A stretch of DNA of 21,768 nt, taken from the NCBI GenBank assembly GCA_934633695.1, contig CAKTYT010000021.1:1-21768 (forward strand), in the 5' to 3' direction. This DNA is from an uncultured Clostridia bacterium (lineage in GTDB: Bacteria > Bacillota > Clostridia > Christensenellales > CAG-138). The notes below the pieces were generated by a model. The model was not told the origin of the DNA. It saw only the letters and a list, made by a program, of their open reading frames with translations, and did no database searches. The stretch's first letter is position 1; each line of letters begins with the position of its first letter. The translations under genes were made by a program, and so were the position numbers. Shown in pieces: positions 8,313 through 15,309 of this stretch.

Positions 8313-9118
8313 ATTTCCTCTGCCAACTCCTCCACCGTCAATGCCGTTGACGAGGTCAAGACGCCGTCTTCGACCAGTTTATCCCTTAATTCGACCATCA
8401 TTGGCACATCAAGACCTATATTGACCAACTCGTCATGCCTTGCAAAAACTTCGGCAGGCGTACCTTGAAACTCTATTAATCCGTCATTCATAACGACCAC
8501 TCTGTCTGCAATGACTGCCTCTTCCATGTACTGCGTTATCATAATGACTGTTATTCCCTTTTCTCGATGAAGTCTGTCCGCAATGTCGAGAATTTTTTTT
8601 CTTCCGAGAGGATCAAGCATTGCTGTCGCCTCATCAAGAATCAAAACATCGGGTCTTATTGCAAGCACCCCCGCGACTGCTATACGTTGTTTTTGTCCTC
8701 CCGAAAGCATATGCGGAGCAGATCTTGCATACTCGAGCATGTCCACGGCACTCAATGCATCATGCACTCGCTTAATTATCTCTTCAGTCGGAACTCCGAG
8801 GTTTTCCGGACCGAACCCAACATCCTCCTCAACAACGGTCGTCACAATCTGGTTATCAGGGTTCTGAAATACTATACCGACTTTTTTGCGTATATCAAGG
8901 GTTTTGCTGTCATCTGACGTATCCATGCCAAACACTGTCACTCTGCCGGAATCCGGCAGCAGCAGTGCATTCAGCATCTTCGCAAGCGTTGACTTTCCGC
9001 TTCCGTTGTGACCGACAATCGCAACAAATTCTCCGTCATTGATTGTCAAGCTGACGCCGCGCAAAACTTGCTTTTCAGAGCTGTAATACGAATATTTAAC
9101 GTCCTCGATACTTATCAT
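8288..9118 (-). CDS. ecfA1: ECF transporter ATPase EcfA1, with Gln at the H-loop
   Basis: 276 residues from ATG 9118, chosen because AAAGGCGA stands 7-8 bases upstream; the ATG at 9154 has no ribosome site. Walker A GHNGSGKST is at 36-44, the Q-loop FQNPDNQ at 84-90, the signature LSGGQKQR at 138-145, and Walker B VLILDE followed by ATAMLDP at 158-170, the last being typical of EcfA1. The switch position usually held by histidine reads ITQYMEE, with Gln196 (codon CAG) in place of His. The partner EcfA2 keeps its His. First gene of ecfA1-ecfA2-ecfT, probably expressed from the promoter at 9197-9226. Confidence 0.95.
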   Translation of the reverse strand: MISIEDVKYSYYSSEKQVLRGVSLTINDGEFVAIVGHNGSGKSTLAKMLNALLLPDSGRVTVFGMDTSDDSKTLDIRKKVGIVFQNPDNQIVTTVVEEDVGFGPENLGVPTEEIIKRVHDALSAVDMLEYARSAPHMLSGGQKQRIAVAGVLAIRPDVLILDEATAMLDPLGRKKILDIADRLHREKGITVIMITQYMEEAVIADRVVVMNDGLIEFQGTPAEVFARHDELVNIGLDVPMMVELRDKLVEDGVLTSSTALTVEELAEEICPLLLKN

Positions 9119-9196
9119 TTCAGAATCGCCTTTCGATGAAATCACGGCTGCCATAATCGCTCAGATTCTGCAATTAGACTCCGCAACAAACAATTC

Positions 9197-9226
9197 ATTA
9201 TACAGCCGGCACAAACATTTTCGCAA
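9197..9226 (-). promoter_or_regulatory. Candidate promoter of the ecf operon
   Basis: TTGCGA, 18 bases, TATAAT on the minus strand, 79 bases upstream of the ecfA1 ATG. The -10 is perfect and the -35 matches at four of six positions. I see no riboswitch fold in the short leader. Confidence 0.6.
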
Positions 9227-9240
9227 GTATATTTGCCCAT

Positions 9241-9456
9241 GCAATTCCTTTCGTCACCCCGTTTTTATGAAAATGGCCAAATAATTGGGGTGCAACCGAC
9301 AGGAGCTACTTTCTTATTAAAATTTAATTTGTCTGTCGTTTCCTGAAAAGAGGCGAGATTGTCGAAACGACCGATGACTCACTCCGCTGCGGTGCATCTG
9401 CCGTGTCGCATGCGGCAAGTTTTTTTGCATACAAAGGCAGCCTATTTTTAAATAGC
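9241..9456. other. Intergenic stretch with several hairpins, no assigned gene
   Basis: No protein gene is supported. On the plus strand there is a CGACAG/CTGTCG pair around a 34-base AT-rich loop (about 9297-9338), a tight GTCG-AAA-CGAC hairpin (about 9361-9371), a CCGC/GCGG pair, and TGCCG...CGGCA followed by A, A, G and seven T (about 9398-9427), which resembles a terminator. It could be an unassigned small RNA or the end of a decayed gene. I recognise no RNA family. Confidence 0.35.
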
Positions 9457-9484
9457 TTGACATACAGAATAAAATGTGTATAAT
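9457..9484 (+). promoter_or_regulatory. Promoter of the GyrI-like gene
   Basis: TTGACA, 16 bases, TATAAT: both hexamers are perfect and the spacer is one base short of optimal. It lies 75 bases upstream of the ATG at 9559. Confidence 0.8.
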
Positions 9485-9498
9485 AGAATCACGTAACA

Positions 9499-9518
9499 AC
9501 CGTTACCTATTGAACGGT
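9499..9518 (+). promoter_or_regulatory. Inverted repeat downstream of the promoter, candidate operator
   Basis: ACCGTT, eight bases, AACGGT: perfect 6-bp arms sitting at about +8 to +27 of the transcript. A second dyad, GTAAC/GTTAC (9493-9506), overlaps it. Either could bind a repressor or fold in the leader. Confidence 0.35.
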
Positions 9519-9558
9519 GCCGGCAAACAGTCTACATCACCCTGAAGGGAGTTTTTTT

Positions 9559-10065
9559 ATGAATCTTTGCTATGAACACAAGGATGCCATGACTTTTATT
9601 GGTTTCTCAACAGAAATACTGAATGCTGAAGGTTATATAAAGTGTCCCGAATTCTGGGACTACGCATTTAAAACGAAATTTTCAAAGGTTTGGTCAACCG
9701 GCAAGCCCGAGACAGACGAAGAGCAGGCAATTCTTGATAACGAAATCGGCACTTTCGCACTTTGCATAATGCATGGTGAAAAGAGCTTCACCTACATGAT
9801 CGCAGGTTTGTACAAGGGTGGTATCGTTCCCGAAGGAATGCACCTATTTGAAGTCGCAGGGAGCGACTATGCAGTCTTTTCCAACAAGGGACCTCTCCCC
9901 AACTCATTGCAAGACCTTAACAAATACGTCTGGAATCAATGGTACCCCGGCGAAGGTCAGCAGTACGACCCTAACGGTGACACGACCATCGAAGTCTACA
10001 GCGGCAATCCCTCGTCGGAAGATTACGAATGCGGTATCTGGGTCCCCGTGCGTAAAAGAGCTTGA
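9559..10065 (+). CDS. Stand-alone GyrI-like / AraC effector-binding domain protein
   Basis: 168 residues from ATG 9559 with GAAGGGAG just upstream; the frame extends back to 9517 but without a ribosome site. The C-terminal part is characteristic of the GyrI-like/AraC effector-binding fold: GSDYAVFSNKGPLPNSLQDL, a YxxWxxWxP-like stretch (KYVWNQWYPG), and the ending YECGIWVPVRK. These domains bind small hydrophobic or cationic compounds, as sensors fused to HTH domains or as free drug-binding proteins. No DNA-binding domain is present here, so it acts alone, perhaps as a ligand sink or stress protein. It is monocistronic on plus, between two minus-strand operons. Ligand unknown. Confidence 0.85.
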   Translation: MNLCYEHKDAMTFIGFSTEILNAEGYIKCPEFWDYAFKTKFSKVWSTGKPETDEEQAILDNEIGTFALCIMHGEKSFTYMIAGLYKGGIVPEGMHLFEVAGSDYAVFSNKGPLPNSLQDLNKYVWNQWYPGEGQQYDPNGDTTIEVYSGNPSSEDYECGIWVPVRKRA

Positions 10066-10155
10066 TTTAATCGGATAAGAGTTACCGCATTGATTTACTG
10101 TTTCGAACCGAATCAATAATTGGAATGACAGCCAGGACAATGGAAAAATGATTAT

Positions 10156-10185
10156 GAAGCCAACGTTTCTCAAGGCGTTGGCTTC
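10156..10185. terminator. Perfect 10-bp hairpin between convergent genes, probable two-way terminator
   Basis: GAAGCCAACG, a ten-base loop, CGTTGGCTTC. It follows the GyrI-like gene on plus and the aldo/keto reductase operon on minus. Neither side has an immediate T run (minus has CATTTTT nearby), so its termination strength is uncertain. Confidence 0.5.
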
Positions 10186-10194
10186 ACTGTATCT

Positions 10195-10344
10195 TCAGTT
10201 AAAATGATTTGTTGGCGTACATTGTAAGTTCTCACACAGCCATCTTGTTTTTCCTTGCATTCTTTCCTCAGGACATGATACAATGAAAAAAAACCAAAAG
10301 AGGAGCGACTTTATGGAATTCAGAACCTTACGAAGCAGTTTCAT
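10195..10344 (-). CDS. Possible 49-residue membrane peptide at the end of the redox operon
   Basis: The aldo/keto reductase stop is followed directly by AAGGAG, nine bases, and an ATG at 10344. The 49-residue frame begins MKLLRKVLNSIKSLLFWFFF, a basic amphipathic start and a hydrophobic core, then a polar tail. The ribosome site is good but the sequence is unfamiliar and the opposite strand carries a competing gene start, so it may be chance. Confidence 0.3.
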   Translation of the reverse strand: MKLLRKVLNSIKSLLFWFFFIVSCPEERMQGKTRWLCENLQCTPTNHFN

Positions 10345-10357
10345 GGAGTTATTCTCC
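10255..10357 (+). pseudogene. Orphan gene start: promoter, ribosome site and a few codons of a lost gene
   Basis: On plus, TTGCAT, 18 bases, TACAAT (10255-10284) leads to AGAGGAG and ATG at 10313. The first codons read MEFRTLR, which resembles the opening of many aldo/keto reductases (MEFRTLG), but the frame then runs antisense into the convergent reductase gene. I infer the front end of a gene whose body was lost when the neighbouring cluster arrived. The evidence is only seven residues plus expression signals. Confidence 0.3.
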
Positions 10358-11203
10358 TTACTTCTGTTTGTCCACCGGCGGGACCATTTCAGCGTATTTC
10401 TTCAACATTTCCGGAGTGCTTGTGTAGTAGCGTACATTCTTGTCGAGTGCCTCAATTCTCATCATATCATCGTCCATCAGAGTGAAGTCGAACAAATCAA
10501 GATTTGATCTGATATGCTCCGGATTTTTGGAACCGGGAATGACAATATTGCCGTTTTGGATATGCCAACGGAGAATAATTTGCGGTCCTGTCTTGCCGTA
10601 CTTCTTGCCGAGTTCTGCGAACAACGGTTCCTGAAGCAGAGCCTTATCACCATGACCCAACGGATACCATGCCTGCGGCACAATATCGTTCTCTTTAAGG
10701 AATGCTTTCAGCTTGTGATCTTGATGATACGGATGCAGCTCAGTCTGCAAAACAGTCGGCTTTACCTCACAGGCGGTGAGAATTTCCATGGTTTGCTCCT
10801 TGTTGAAGTTGGACAAACCAATAGCACGTACTTTACCCTCTCTGCATGCCTTTTCCATCATACGGTATCCGGCCCTGTAGTTGCCGGCGGGCTGGTGGAT
10901 CAGTAAAAGATCAATATATTCCGTATCCAACCGAGCAAGTGTCTTTTCCACTGCATCTGGCCGTTCATAAAAGCATGGCCACAACTTGGTTTCAAGAAAA
11001 ATCTCTTCCCGACGCAAGCCTGACCTCTTCATGGCACGGCCAACAGCCTTCTCGTTCACATAGGCATTGGCAGTATCGATAAGGCGGTTGCCATTTTGCA
11101 AACTGTAAAGAACTGAACTTTCCGCTTCGTCCGGAGTCAACAGGAACGTACCGATACCAGCCATAGGCATTTTCACACCGTTATTGAGAGTTGCGTATTC
11201 CAT
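10358..11203 (-). CDS. Aldo/keto reductase, 2,5-diketo-D-gluconate reductase type
   Basis: 281 residues from ATG 11203 behind AAGGAGG. It should be an NADPH-dependent reductase of aldehydes and ketones. The catalytic tetrad is intact: Asp43 and Tyr48 in LIDTANAY, Lys73 in LETKLW, His103 in LLLIHQP. Other family marks are NNGVKMPMAGIGT at the start, IGLSNFN, and cofactor-binding IPGSKNPEHI near the C-terminus. Size and motifs fit the AKR5/DkgA group. Last confirmed gene of the LysR-linked operon, 13 bases after the FMN reductase. With the YqhD-like dehydrogenase upstream it recalls E. coli yqhD-dkgA, which handles reactive aldehydes; that role is inference here. Confidence 0.93.
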   Translation of the reverse strand: MEYATLNNGVKMPMAGIGTFLLTPDEAESSVLYSLQNGNRLIDTANAYVNEKAVGRAMKRSGLRREEIFLETKLWPCFYERPDAVEKTLARLDTEYIDLLLIHQPAGNYRAGYRMMEKACREGKVRAIGLSNFNKEQTMEILTACEVKPTVLQTELHPYHQDHKLKAFLKENDIVPQAWYPLGHGDKALLQEPLFAELGKKYGKTGPQIILRWHIQNGNIVIPGSKNPEHIRSNLDLFDFTLMDDDMMRIEALDKNVRYYTSTPEMLKKYAEMVPPVDKQK

Positions 11204-11216
11204 AAAAGATTCCTCC

Positions 11217-11666
11217 TTAAATCGTTTTACTCATTTTTTCTGCTTCGTTTTTGTTGGTCGCCATTCCGCCATAAGTCATACCGTAGAGAGCGGCGAAGCG
11301 TTTCATTGTGTATTCACCTGCTTCCAGCATCCACTTTTCCGGAGCTGCTCCCTGAAAGACAAAGTACAGCTTTCGACCGGAAAGCTCGCCGTTTTCTACC
11401 CTGCCATAGAACCGGTCCAGTACATTGCGAACACTGCCGCAGATGTTGTGCCAGTACAGGGGAGAGCCAATGACGATAATTTCCGCATGCTTCATCTCAT
11501 TGACAACAGTATCCAGCTCATCGCCGGGAAGTTTTTGACCATAGGCACCGATGATATGGTCAGTAAGGTTCAAAGTTTTGTAGTCGTGACTTTTCAGCAG
11601 CTCTGCCGCCAATGCAGCGGTGCTGCCGTTCCTGTTTGGACTGCCGTTGATAAATAAAATGCTCAT
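11217..11666 (-). CDS. Small flavodoxin-like NAD(P)H-dependent FMN reductase
   Basis: 149 residues from ATG 11666 behind AAGGGG. The FMN phosphate loop GSPNRNGST is at 8-16, and the flavin-contact segment GSPLYWHNICGSVRNVLDRF is in the middle. It probably passes electrons from NAD(P)H through FMN to quinones or similar acceptors. At 149 residues it is shorter than many family members, but it begins and ends normally. It lies 11 bases after the decarboxylase-cupin gene and 13 before the aldo/keto reductase, so it is in the same operon. It has no cysteine cluster, unlike the flavoprotein at 13613. Confidence 0.88.
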   Translation of the reverse strand: MSILFINGSPNRNGSTAALAAELLKSHDYKTLNLTDHIIGAYGQKLPGDELDTVVNEMKHAEIIVIGSPLYWHNICGSVRNVLDRFYGRVENGELSGRKLYFVFQGAAPEKWMLEAGEYTMKRFAALYGMTYGGMATNKNEAEKMSKTI

Positions 11667-11677
11667 GATCGTGCCCC

Positions 11678-12433
11678 TTATTTCAGTTTTTTGTATTCTT
11701 CTTCGCTGACCGGTTCACACCAATTGCAGCGGCAGTTTTCTCCGGGAACCTCTGCCGCCAAATGTGAGAACCAGCTATTCGGTGCAGCACCGTGCCAGTG
11801 CTTTACACCGGGTGCAATATTGACTGTATCACCGATATGCAGCTCCTGCGGATCCTTGCCCCATTCCTGATAATAGCCGCGTCCTGCCACACAAACAAGA
11901 ATCTGTCCGCCTCCATTATCGGCCTCGTGAATATGCCAATTGTTGCGGCATCCAGGTTCAAAAGTCACGTTAAATATCTTTACCTGCTCTGTGGAAACCG
12001 GTGCAAGATAGCTCTGCCCGATAAAATACTTTGCAAAACCGTCATTGGGAACACCAATTGGAAAAATCATGCTGTTCTGATGAGCCTGCTTTGCATCGTC
12101 AATTTCTTTCTCCGTCCATATTTCTTTCGCCATGCGGAATGCCGCCCATGCCTTCGGCCAGCCGACATAGAATGCGGCATGAGCCAAAATCTCCGCAATC
12201 TCGCTGCGTGTAATACCATTTTCCTTTGCCATCGTCAGATGATGAGCAAATGAAGTATCAGTCAGTCCTTGTGCCATCAGTGCAGTTACAGTGATGAGAG
12301 AGCGGTCACGAGCAGACAGCTTATCCTCGCGGCTCCACACCTCTCCAAAGAGTACATCGTCATTGAGCTGTGCGAACTTCGATGCAAATTCGCCTAAAAC
12401 ATCTCTGCCAGCTGTAATTTTCTTCATTATCAT
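11678..12433 (-). CDS. Carboxymuconolactone decarboxylase-like domain fused to a cupin
   Basis: 251 residues. Residues about 15-110 match the helical carboxymuconolactone decarboxylase/AhpD-like fold (ARDRSLITVTALMAQG, HHLTMAKENGITRSEIAEIL), without the CxxC of true AhpD. Residues about 145-235 form a cupin barrel with likely metal ligands His167 and His169 (WHIHEAD), Gln177 and His212/214 (KHWHGA). The ATG at 12433 overlaps the dehydrogenase TGA as ATGA with AAAGGTG upstream, so translation is coupled. Fusions like this are found beside reductases in gut Firmicutes, and similar cupins include hydroxynitrile-lyase-type enzymes. Substrate unknown; a role in lactone, peroxide or cyanohydrin chemistry would be a guess. 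Confidence 0.88.
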   Translation of the reverse strand: MIMKKITAGRDVLGEFASKFAQLNDDVLFGEVWSREDKLSARDRSLITVTALMAQGLTDTSFAHHLTMAKENGITRSEIAEILAHAAFYVGWPKAWAAFRMAKEIWTEKEIDDAKQAHQNSMIFPIGVPNDGFAKYFIGQSYLAPVSTEQVKIFNVTFEPGCRNNWHIHEADNGGGQILVCVAGRGYYQEWGKDPQELHIGDTVNIAPGVKHWHGAAPNSWFSHLAAEVPGENCRCNWCEPVSEEEYKKLK

Positions 12434-13587
12434 TCACACACCTTTAAAATATTGTAAATTTCATCATGTGTCAGTTTTTTGCAGCAGCCTGCGGTGATAT
12501 TGGTCGAATCTGCGATAGAACGCAAATCGGTATCGGCAGGAATGCCAAGCTCAGCAAAGTCGGTCGGCAAACCGATTTCTTTTATAAATGCAGCCAACGC
12601 TTCAATACCGGCAGCCGCAGTCTCCTCATCGCTGTTCTTCGGTGCAATATTCCAGACATTCTGTGCCCAGCGGGAGAAGCGGGCCGCACAGGATCTGTAA
12701 ATATGGCGGTACAGAACGGGATGGATAACCGCTAAACCCTCTCCGTGGTTGCAATTAGTGTAAGCACCCAACTGGTGTTCAATCATATGACACTGAAAAT
12801 CCGTGACTTTGCCAATTTTAAGAATACCATTCTCTGCCATGGCAGAGGCCCATGCCAGTTCGCTTCTGGCTTCATAATTATCCTTATCTGTAAGCAGTAT
12901 GCGGATATTGCGGATAGCACTGCGCATGACAGCCTCGTTGATATCATCTGAAAGGTTGTTCTCGCCGGGCTTGCCAAAATAGGTTTCCATTGCATGACTC
13001 AGCGTGTCGAATGCACCGGATATAACCTGCTTCATGGGAACAGACATCGCATAAGTAGGGTCAAGGAAAGCAAACTCAGCCTGTGCCCCCCTAAGCGCAC
13101 CCTTAATTTTCTTTTCTTCATTGGTGATGACAGCACCGTTGTTCATTTCGCTGCCTGTACCGAATACGGTAACGATAGTGCCGAGAGGAATGAACTTCGT
13201 CGGAAAGGTATGCTTCACGTTCTGCATATCCCAGATGTCCTCGTCCAGCATAGCTTGTGCAGAAATGACCTTGCAGCAATCAGATACGCTGCCGCCGCCA
13301 ACGGCAAGAACCAGATCGACATTCTTTTCCTTCGCCAGCCTTGCACCATCCTGTACTTTCGCATAAGTCGGATTTGGCATGATTCCGGAAAACTCCACCA
13401 CATGCTTGCCTTCTGCATTCAAAATTCCCACAATTTCATCATATACGCCGTTGTGCTTGATGGAGCCGCCTCCATAGGCCAGCATGACGGTTTCACCGTA
13501 TCTTCTCAGCAGACAGCCCAGATACTCCTTCACACCGCCCTTTCCAAAGTACACCTTGGTCTTGTTTTCATAAATAAAGTTGTTCAT
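12430..13587 (-). CDS. Iron-containing alcohol dehydrogenase, YqhD/BdhA type
   Basis: 385 residues from ATG 13587, chosen because AAAGGA lies about 8 bases upstream; the ATG at 13596 touches the ribosome site. It reduces aldehydes to alcohols, usually with NADPH. GGGS (39-42) and GGGSVSD (97-103) bind the cofactor. The metal ligands are intact, Asp194 and His198 (FDTLSHAMETYF), His267 and His281 (CHMIEHQLG, CNHGEG), at the same numbers as I recall for E. coli YqhD. Second gene of the operon, with an ATGA overlap to the next gene. Detoxification of short aldehydes is the likely job; butanol-type fermentation is the alternative. Confidence 0.94.
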   Translation of the reverse strand: MNNFIYENKTKVYFGKGGVKEYLGCLLRRYGETVMLAYGGGSIKHNGVYDEIVGILNAEGKHVVEFSGIMPNPTYAKVQDGARLAKEKNVDLVLAVGGGSVSDCCKVISAQAMLDEDIWDMQNVKHTFPTKFIPLGTIVTVFGTGSEMNNGAVITNEEKKIKGALRGAQAEFAFLDPTYAMSVPMKQVISGAFDTLSHAMETYFGKPGENNLSDDINEAVMRSAIRNIRILLTDKDNYEARSELAWASAMAENGILKIGKVTDFQCHMIEHQLGAYTNCNHGEGLAVIHPVLYRHIYRSCAARFSRWAQNVWNIAPKNSDEETAAAGIEALAAFIKEIGLPTDFAELGIPADTDLRSIADSTNITAGCCKKLTHDEIYNILKVCE

Positions 13588-13612
13588 AAAGTTCATCCTT
13601 TCCCATTCTCAA

Positions 13613-14170
13613 TCATTCACAGACCCAGCGGGCAATATCACATGCCCGTTGAAGATAAACCATAGAGTTTTGGCAGGTGTCATGACTCCTGCAGCCCGTA
13701 AACACCTCTGTACGCTCCGCTTCAACGGAACGGCAGATGCTGGGCAAATCCACAATAAGCTGCACATGGTGCTTCATCTCTTCTGCATCAGAGCCGGTGC
13801 AGGTCAGGAATAATCCGATCTTTTTCTTTGGTCCTATCTGATAGTTTTTGCAAGCGAATGTGCAGCACAAACGGTCAATCACCAAGAGTGCCTGTGCCGC
13901 CATGCAGTTGTAGTAGATCGGTGCCTCGGCGATCAACCCCTCGCATTCATGCAGTGCCGCCAATACAAACTCCATATCATCTTTTTGAATGCATTTGCCT
14001 GTCTCGGCACAAGCATAGCAGCCACGGCAAGGGTGTATACTCAGCTTTCGCACATCAATACGCCGAATCTCAGCACCGCTTTCTTCTGCTGTCCTTGCGG
14101 CCGCCTGCATCAATGCATCCCCGTTTCCGTCTGCGGTGGGTGAAGCCGTCAAAAGCAAAATCTTCTTCAT
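13613..14170 (-). CDS. Iron-sulfur flavoprotein / NAD(P)H-dependent oxidoreductase
   Basis: 185 residues from ATG 14170 behind GAGGGATATAAC. The N-terminus (LLLTASPTADGNGDAL) is the FMN-binding loop of the flavodoxin fold. Cys48, Cys51, Cys54 and Cys60 form C-x2-C-x2-C-x5-C, which fits the compact 4Fe-4S motif of Isf-type flavoproteins. PIYYNCMAAQALLVIDRL is the usual flavin/dimer segment. It could take electrons from ferredoxin or NAD(P)H for the reductases that follow. First gene of the operon, starting about 40 bases after the predicted promoter -10 and 17 bases before the dehydrogenase start region. Confidence 0.9.
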   Translation of the reverse strand: MKKILLLTASPTADGNGDALMQAAARTAEESGAEIRRIDVRKLSIHPCRGCYACAETGKCIQKDDMEFVLAALHECEGLIAEAPIYYNCMAAQALLVIDRLCCTFACKNYQIGPKKKIGLFLTCTGSDAEEMKHHVQLIVDLPSICRSVEAERTEVFTGCRSHDTCQNSMVYLQRACDIARWVCE

Positions 14171-14210
14171 GTTATATCCCTCGTGTTTCGTTCTTTCGTT
14201 CTTCGTCCTT

Positions 14211-14272
14211 ATTATAGAAAAAGTGAGACCTTCGGGGAAGTTTCGCTTCGTTCATCAGTATATACCTTCGGG
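14211..14272 (-). promoter_or_regulatory. Operon promoter -10 with two direct repeats placed like LysR sites
   Basis: On minus, TATAAT (14211-14216) lacks a good -35. CCCGAAGGT occurs twice, at 14228-14236 and 14264-14272, 36 bases apart, about -28 and -64 from the expected start. Each copy sits in an imperfect dyad. This matches the usual activation and recognition sites of a LysR regulator, whose gene ends 6 bases upstream. Confidence 0.55.
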
Positions 14273-14278
14273 TTATAA

Positions 14279-15181
14279 TCAACCGTACAATTCTGTGCTG
14301 ACTTTTTTGACCACATCCAGAAATCGCTGCACCGTAGGCGTCGGCTCAGGTGAGTGGAGAATACCATATGGAATGCTATGCTCCCATTCGACGGGGATCA
14401 CTTTCAAAAGTGGGTGCACATTGGCCCATCCGGAAATCGCCAGCAGAACATCGTCCGTACTCTCGCAGCGGTTAAATACATCCATTCCATAAAAATCAAA
14501 ATCAACAATATGAATCTGCGGATGGTGCTGCCACAAATCGTCCCGCAGCTGATCCACGTAGTGGCTCCAGCCTCGATGCATCAGCAGCAAATTTTCTCCG
14601 TACAGGTCGCAAATCTCCAGACGATCTTTTTCTGCCAGTCTGTGATGGATGGAAACTGCACAGCAGAAACGCCCTCTTGTCAGTTCCAATCCGTCACACC
14701 CTCGAAGATGCAGCATCGTCTCGTCAAAAATGCCGCCTACAACATCAATGTTCTTTCCAAGATTTGCAAGAATCTCCCGTGCGTTTTCCGGAGTATTCTC
14801 AAATGGGACTATCTGGAATTTGACATTCGGATTCAGTATCTGTACTCTCGACCAAAGCCCCATCAAAAGCTGTGCGGGGGTCATTGGAGACGAGCCGATA
14901 CGGATAATATTTTCATTCTCCTGCATGGCATTTTTGGCACGTGTCACAGAGTCTCGACAATATTGGATAATGTATTTAGCATCCTGGTACATGGAACGTC
15001 CCGCTTTCGTCAAACGCAAGCCCCTATGGCTGCGTTCAAAAAGCTTCACCCCCAGAGATTCCTCCAAAGAATTAATCTGCTTTATAACCGCCGTGGGTGT
15101 AATATAGCTTTCTTCAGCGGCCCTGCTGAAGCTGCCGGCATCTGCCACACGAAGAAAGGTCTCAAGTTGTGGGTTGTACAT
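14279..15181 (-). CDS. LysR-family transcriptional regulator
   Basis: 300 residues from ATG 15181 behind GGAGGTGG, a normal LysR length. The N-terminal winged helix-turn-helix spans about 3-62 (FLRVADAGSFSRAAEESYIT, LEESLGVKLFERSHRGLRLT). From about 90 is the periplasmic-binding-like effector domain (IIRIGSSPMTPAQLL, NIDVVGG). It lies directly upstream of, and on the same strand as, the redox operon, and the putative binding repeats are in the 108 bases between them. I infer that it activates the operon when it senses an electrophile or aldehyde. Autoregulation cannot be judged: no clear promoter for lysR itself stands out in 15182-15270. Confidence 0.93.
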   Translation of the reverse strand: MYNPQLETFLRVADAGSFSRAAEESYITPTAVIKQINSLEESLGVKLFERSHRGLRLTKAGRSMYQDAKYIIQYCRDSVTRAKNAMQENENIIRIGSSPMTPAQLLMGLWSRVQILNPNVKFQIVPFENTPENAREILANLGKNIDVVGGIFDETMLHLRGCDGLELTRGRFCCAVSIHHRLAEKDRLEICDLYGENLLLMHRGWSHYVDQLRDDLWQHHPQIHIVDFDFYGMDVFNRCESTDDVLLAISGWANVHPLLKVIPVEWEHSIPYGILHSPEPTPTVQRFLDVVKKVSTELYG

Positions 15182-15270
15182 ACCGAACCACCTCCCTCAT
15201 ATCATACAAAAATGTCACAATTAAGTGGTAATCTGCTTGTTTCGTAATTGTTTTCTGTCTTTAGATTCAA

Positions 15271-15298
15271 GCGGCGACCCGGCAAACCGGATCGCCGC
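15271..15298 (-). terminator. Strong hairpin after the GNAT gene
   Basis: GCGGCGATCCGG, loop TTTG, CCGGGTCGCCGC: a 12-bp GC-rich stem with one G-T pair, 12 bases after the GNAT stop. No T run follows, so termination may be partial or assisted, but it separates GNAT from lysR. Confidence 0.6.
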
Positions 15299-15309
15299 CG
15301 TTGTGACTG

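Noticed and set aside
9290..9430. A known riboswitch for the ecf operon
   Set aside because: The conserved cores of thiamine, cobalamin, folate and fluoride riboswitches are not visible, and the ecf promoter starts downstream of this stretch.
10088..10125. ATTGATT/AATCAAT inverted repeat after the GyrI-like gene
   Set aside because: AT-rich 7-bp arms with a 15-base gap are common by chance; the stronger hairpin at 10156 accounts for the end of transcription.
14354..15247. 297-codon plus-strand frame opposite lysR
   Set aside because: Shadow of the LysR gene; composition and codons are those of an antisense frame.
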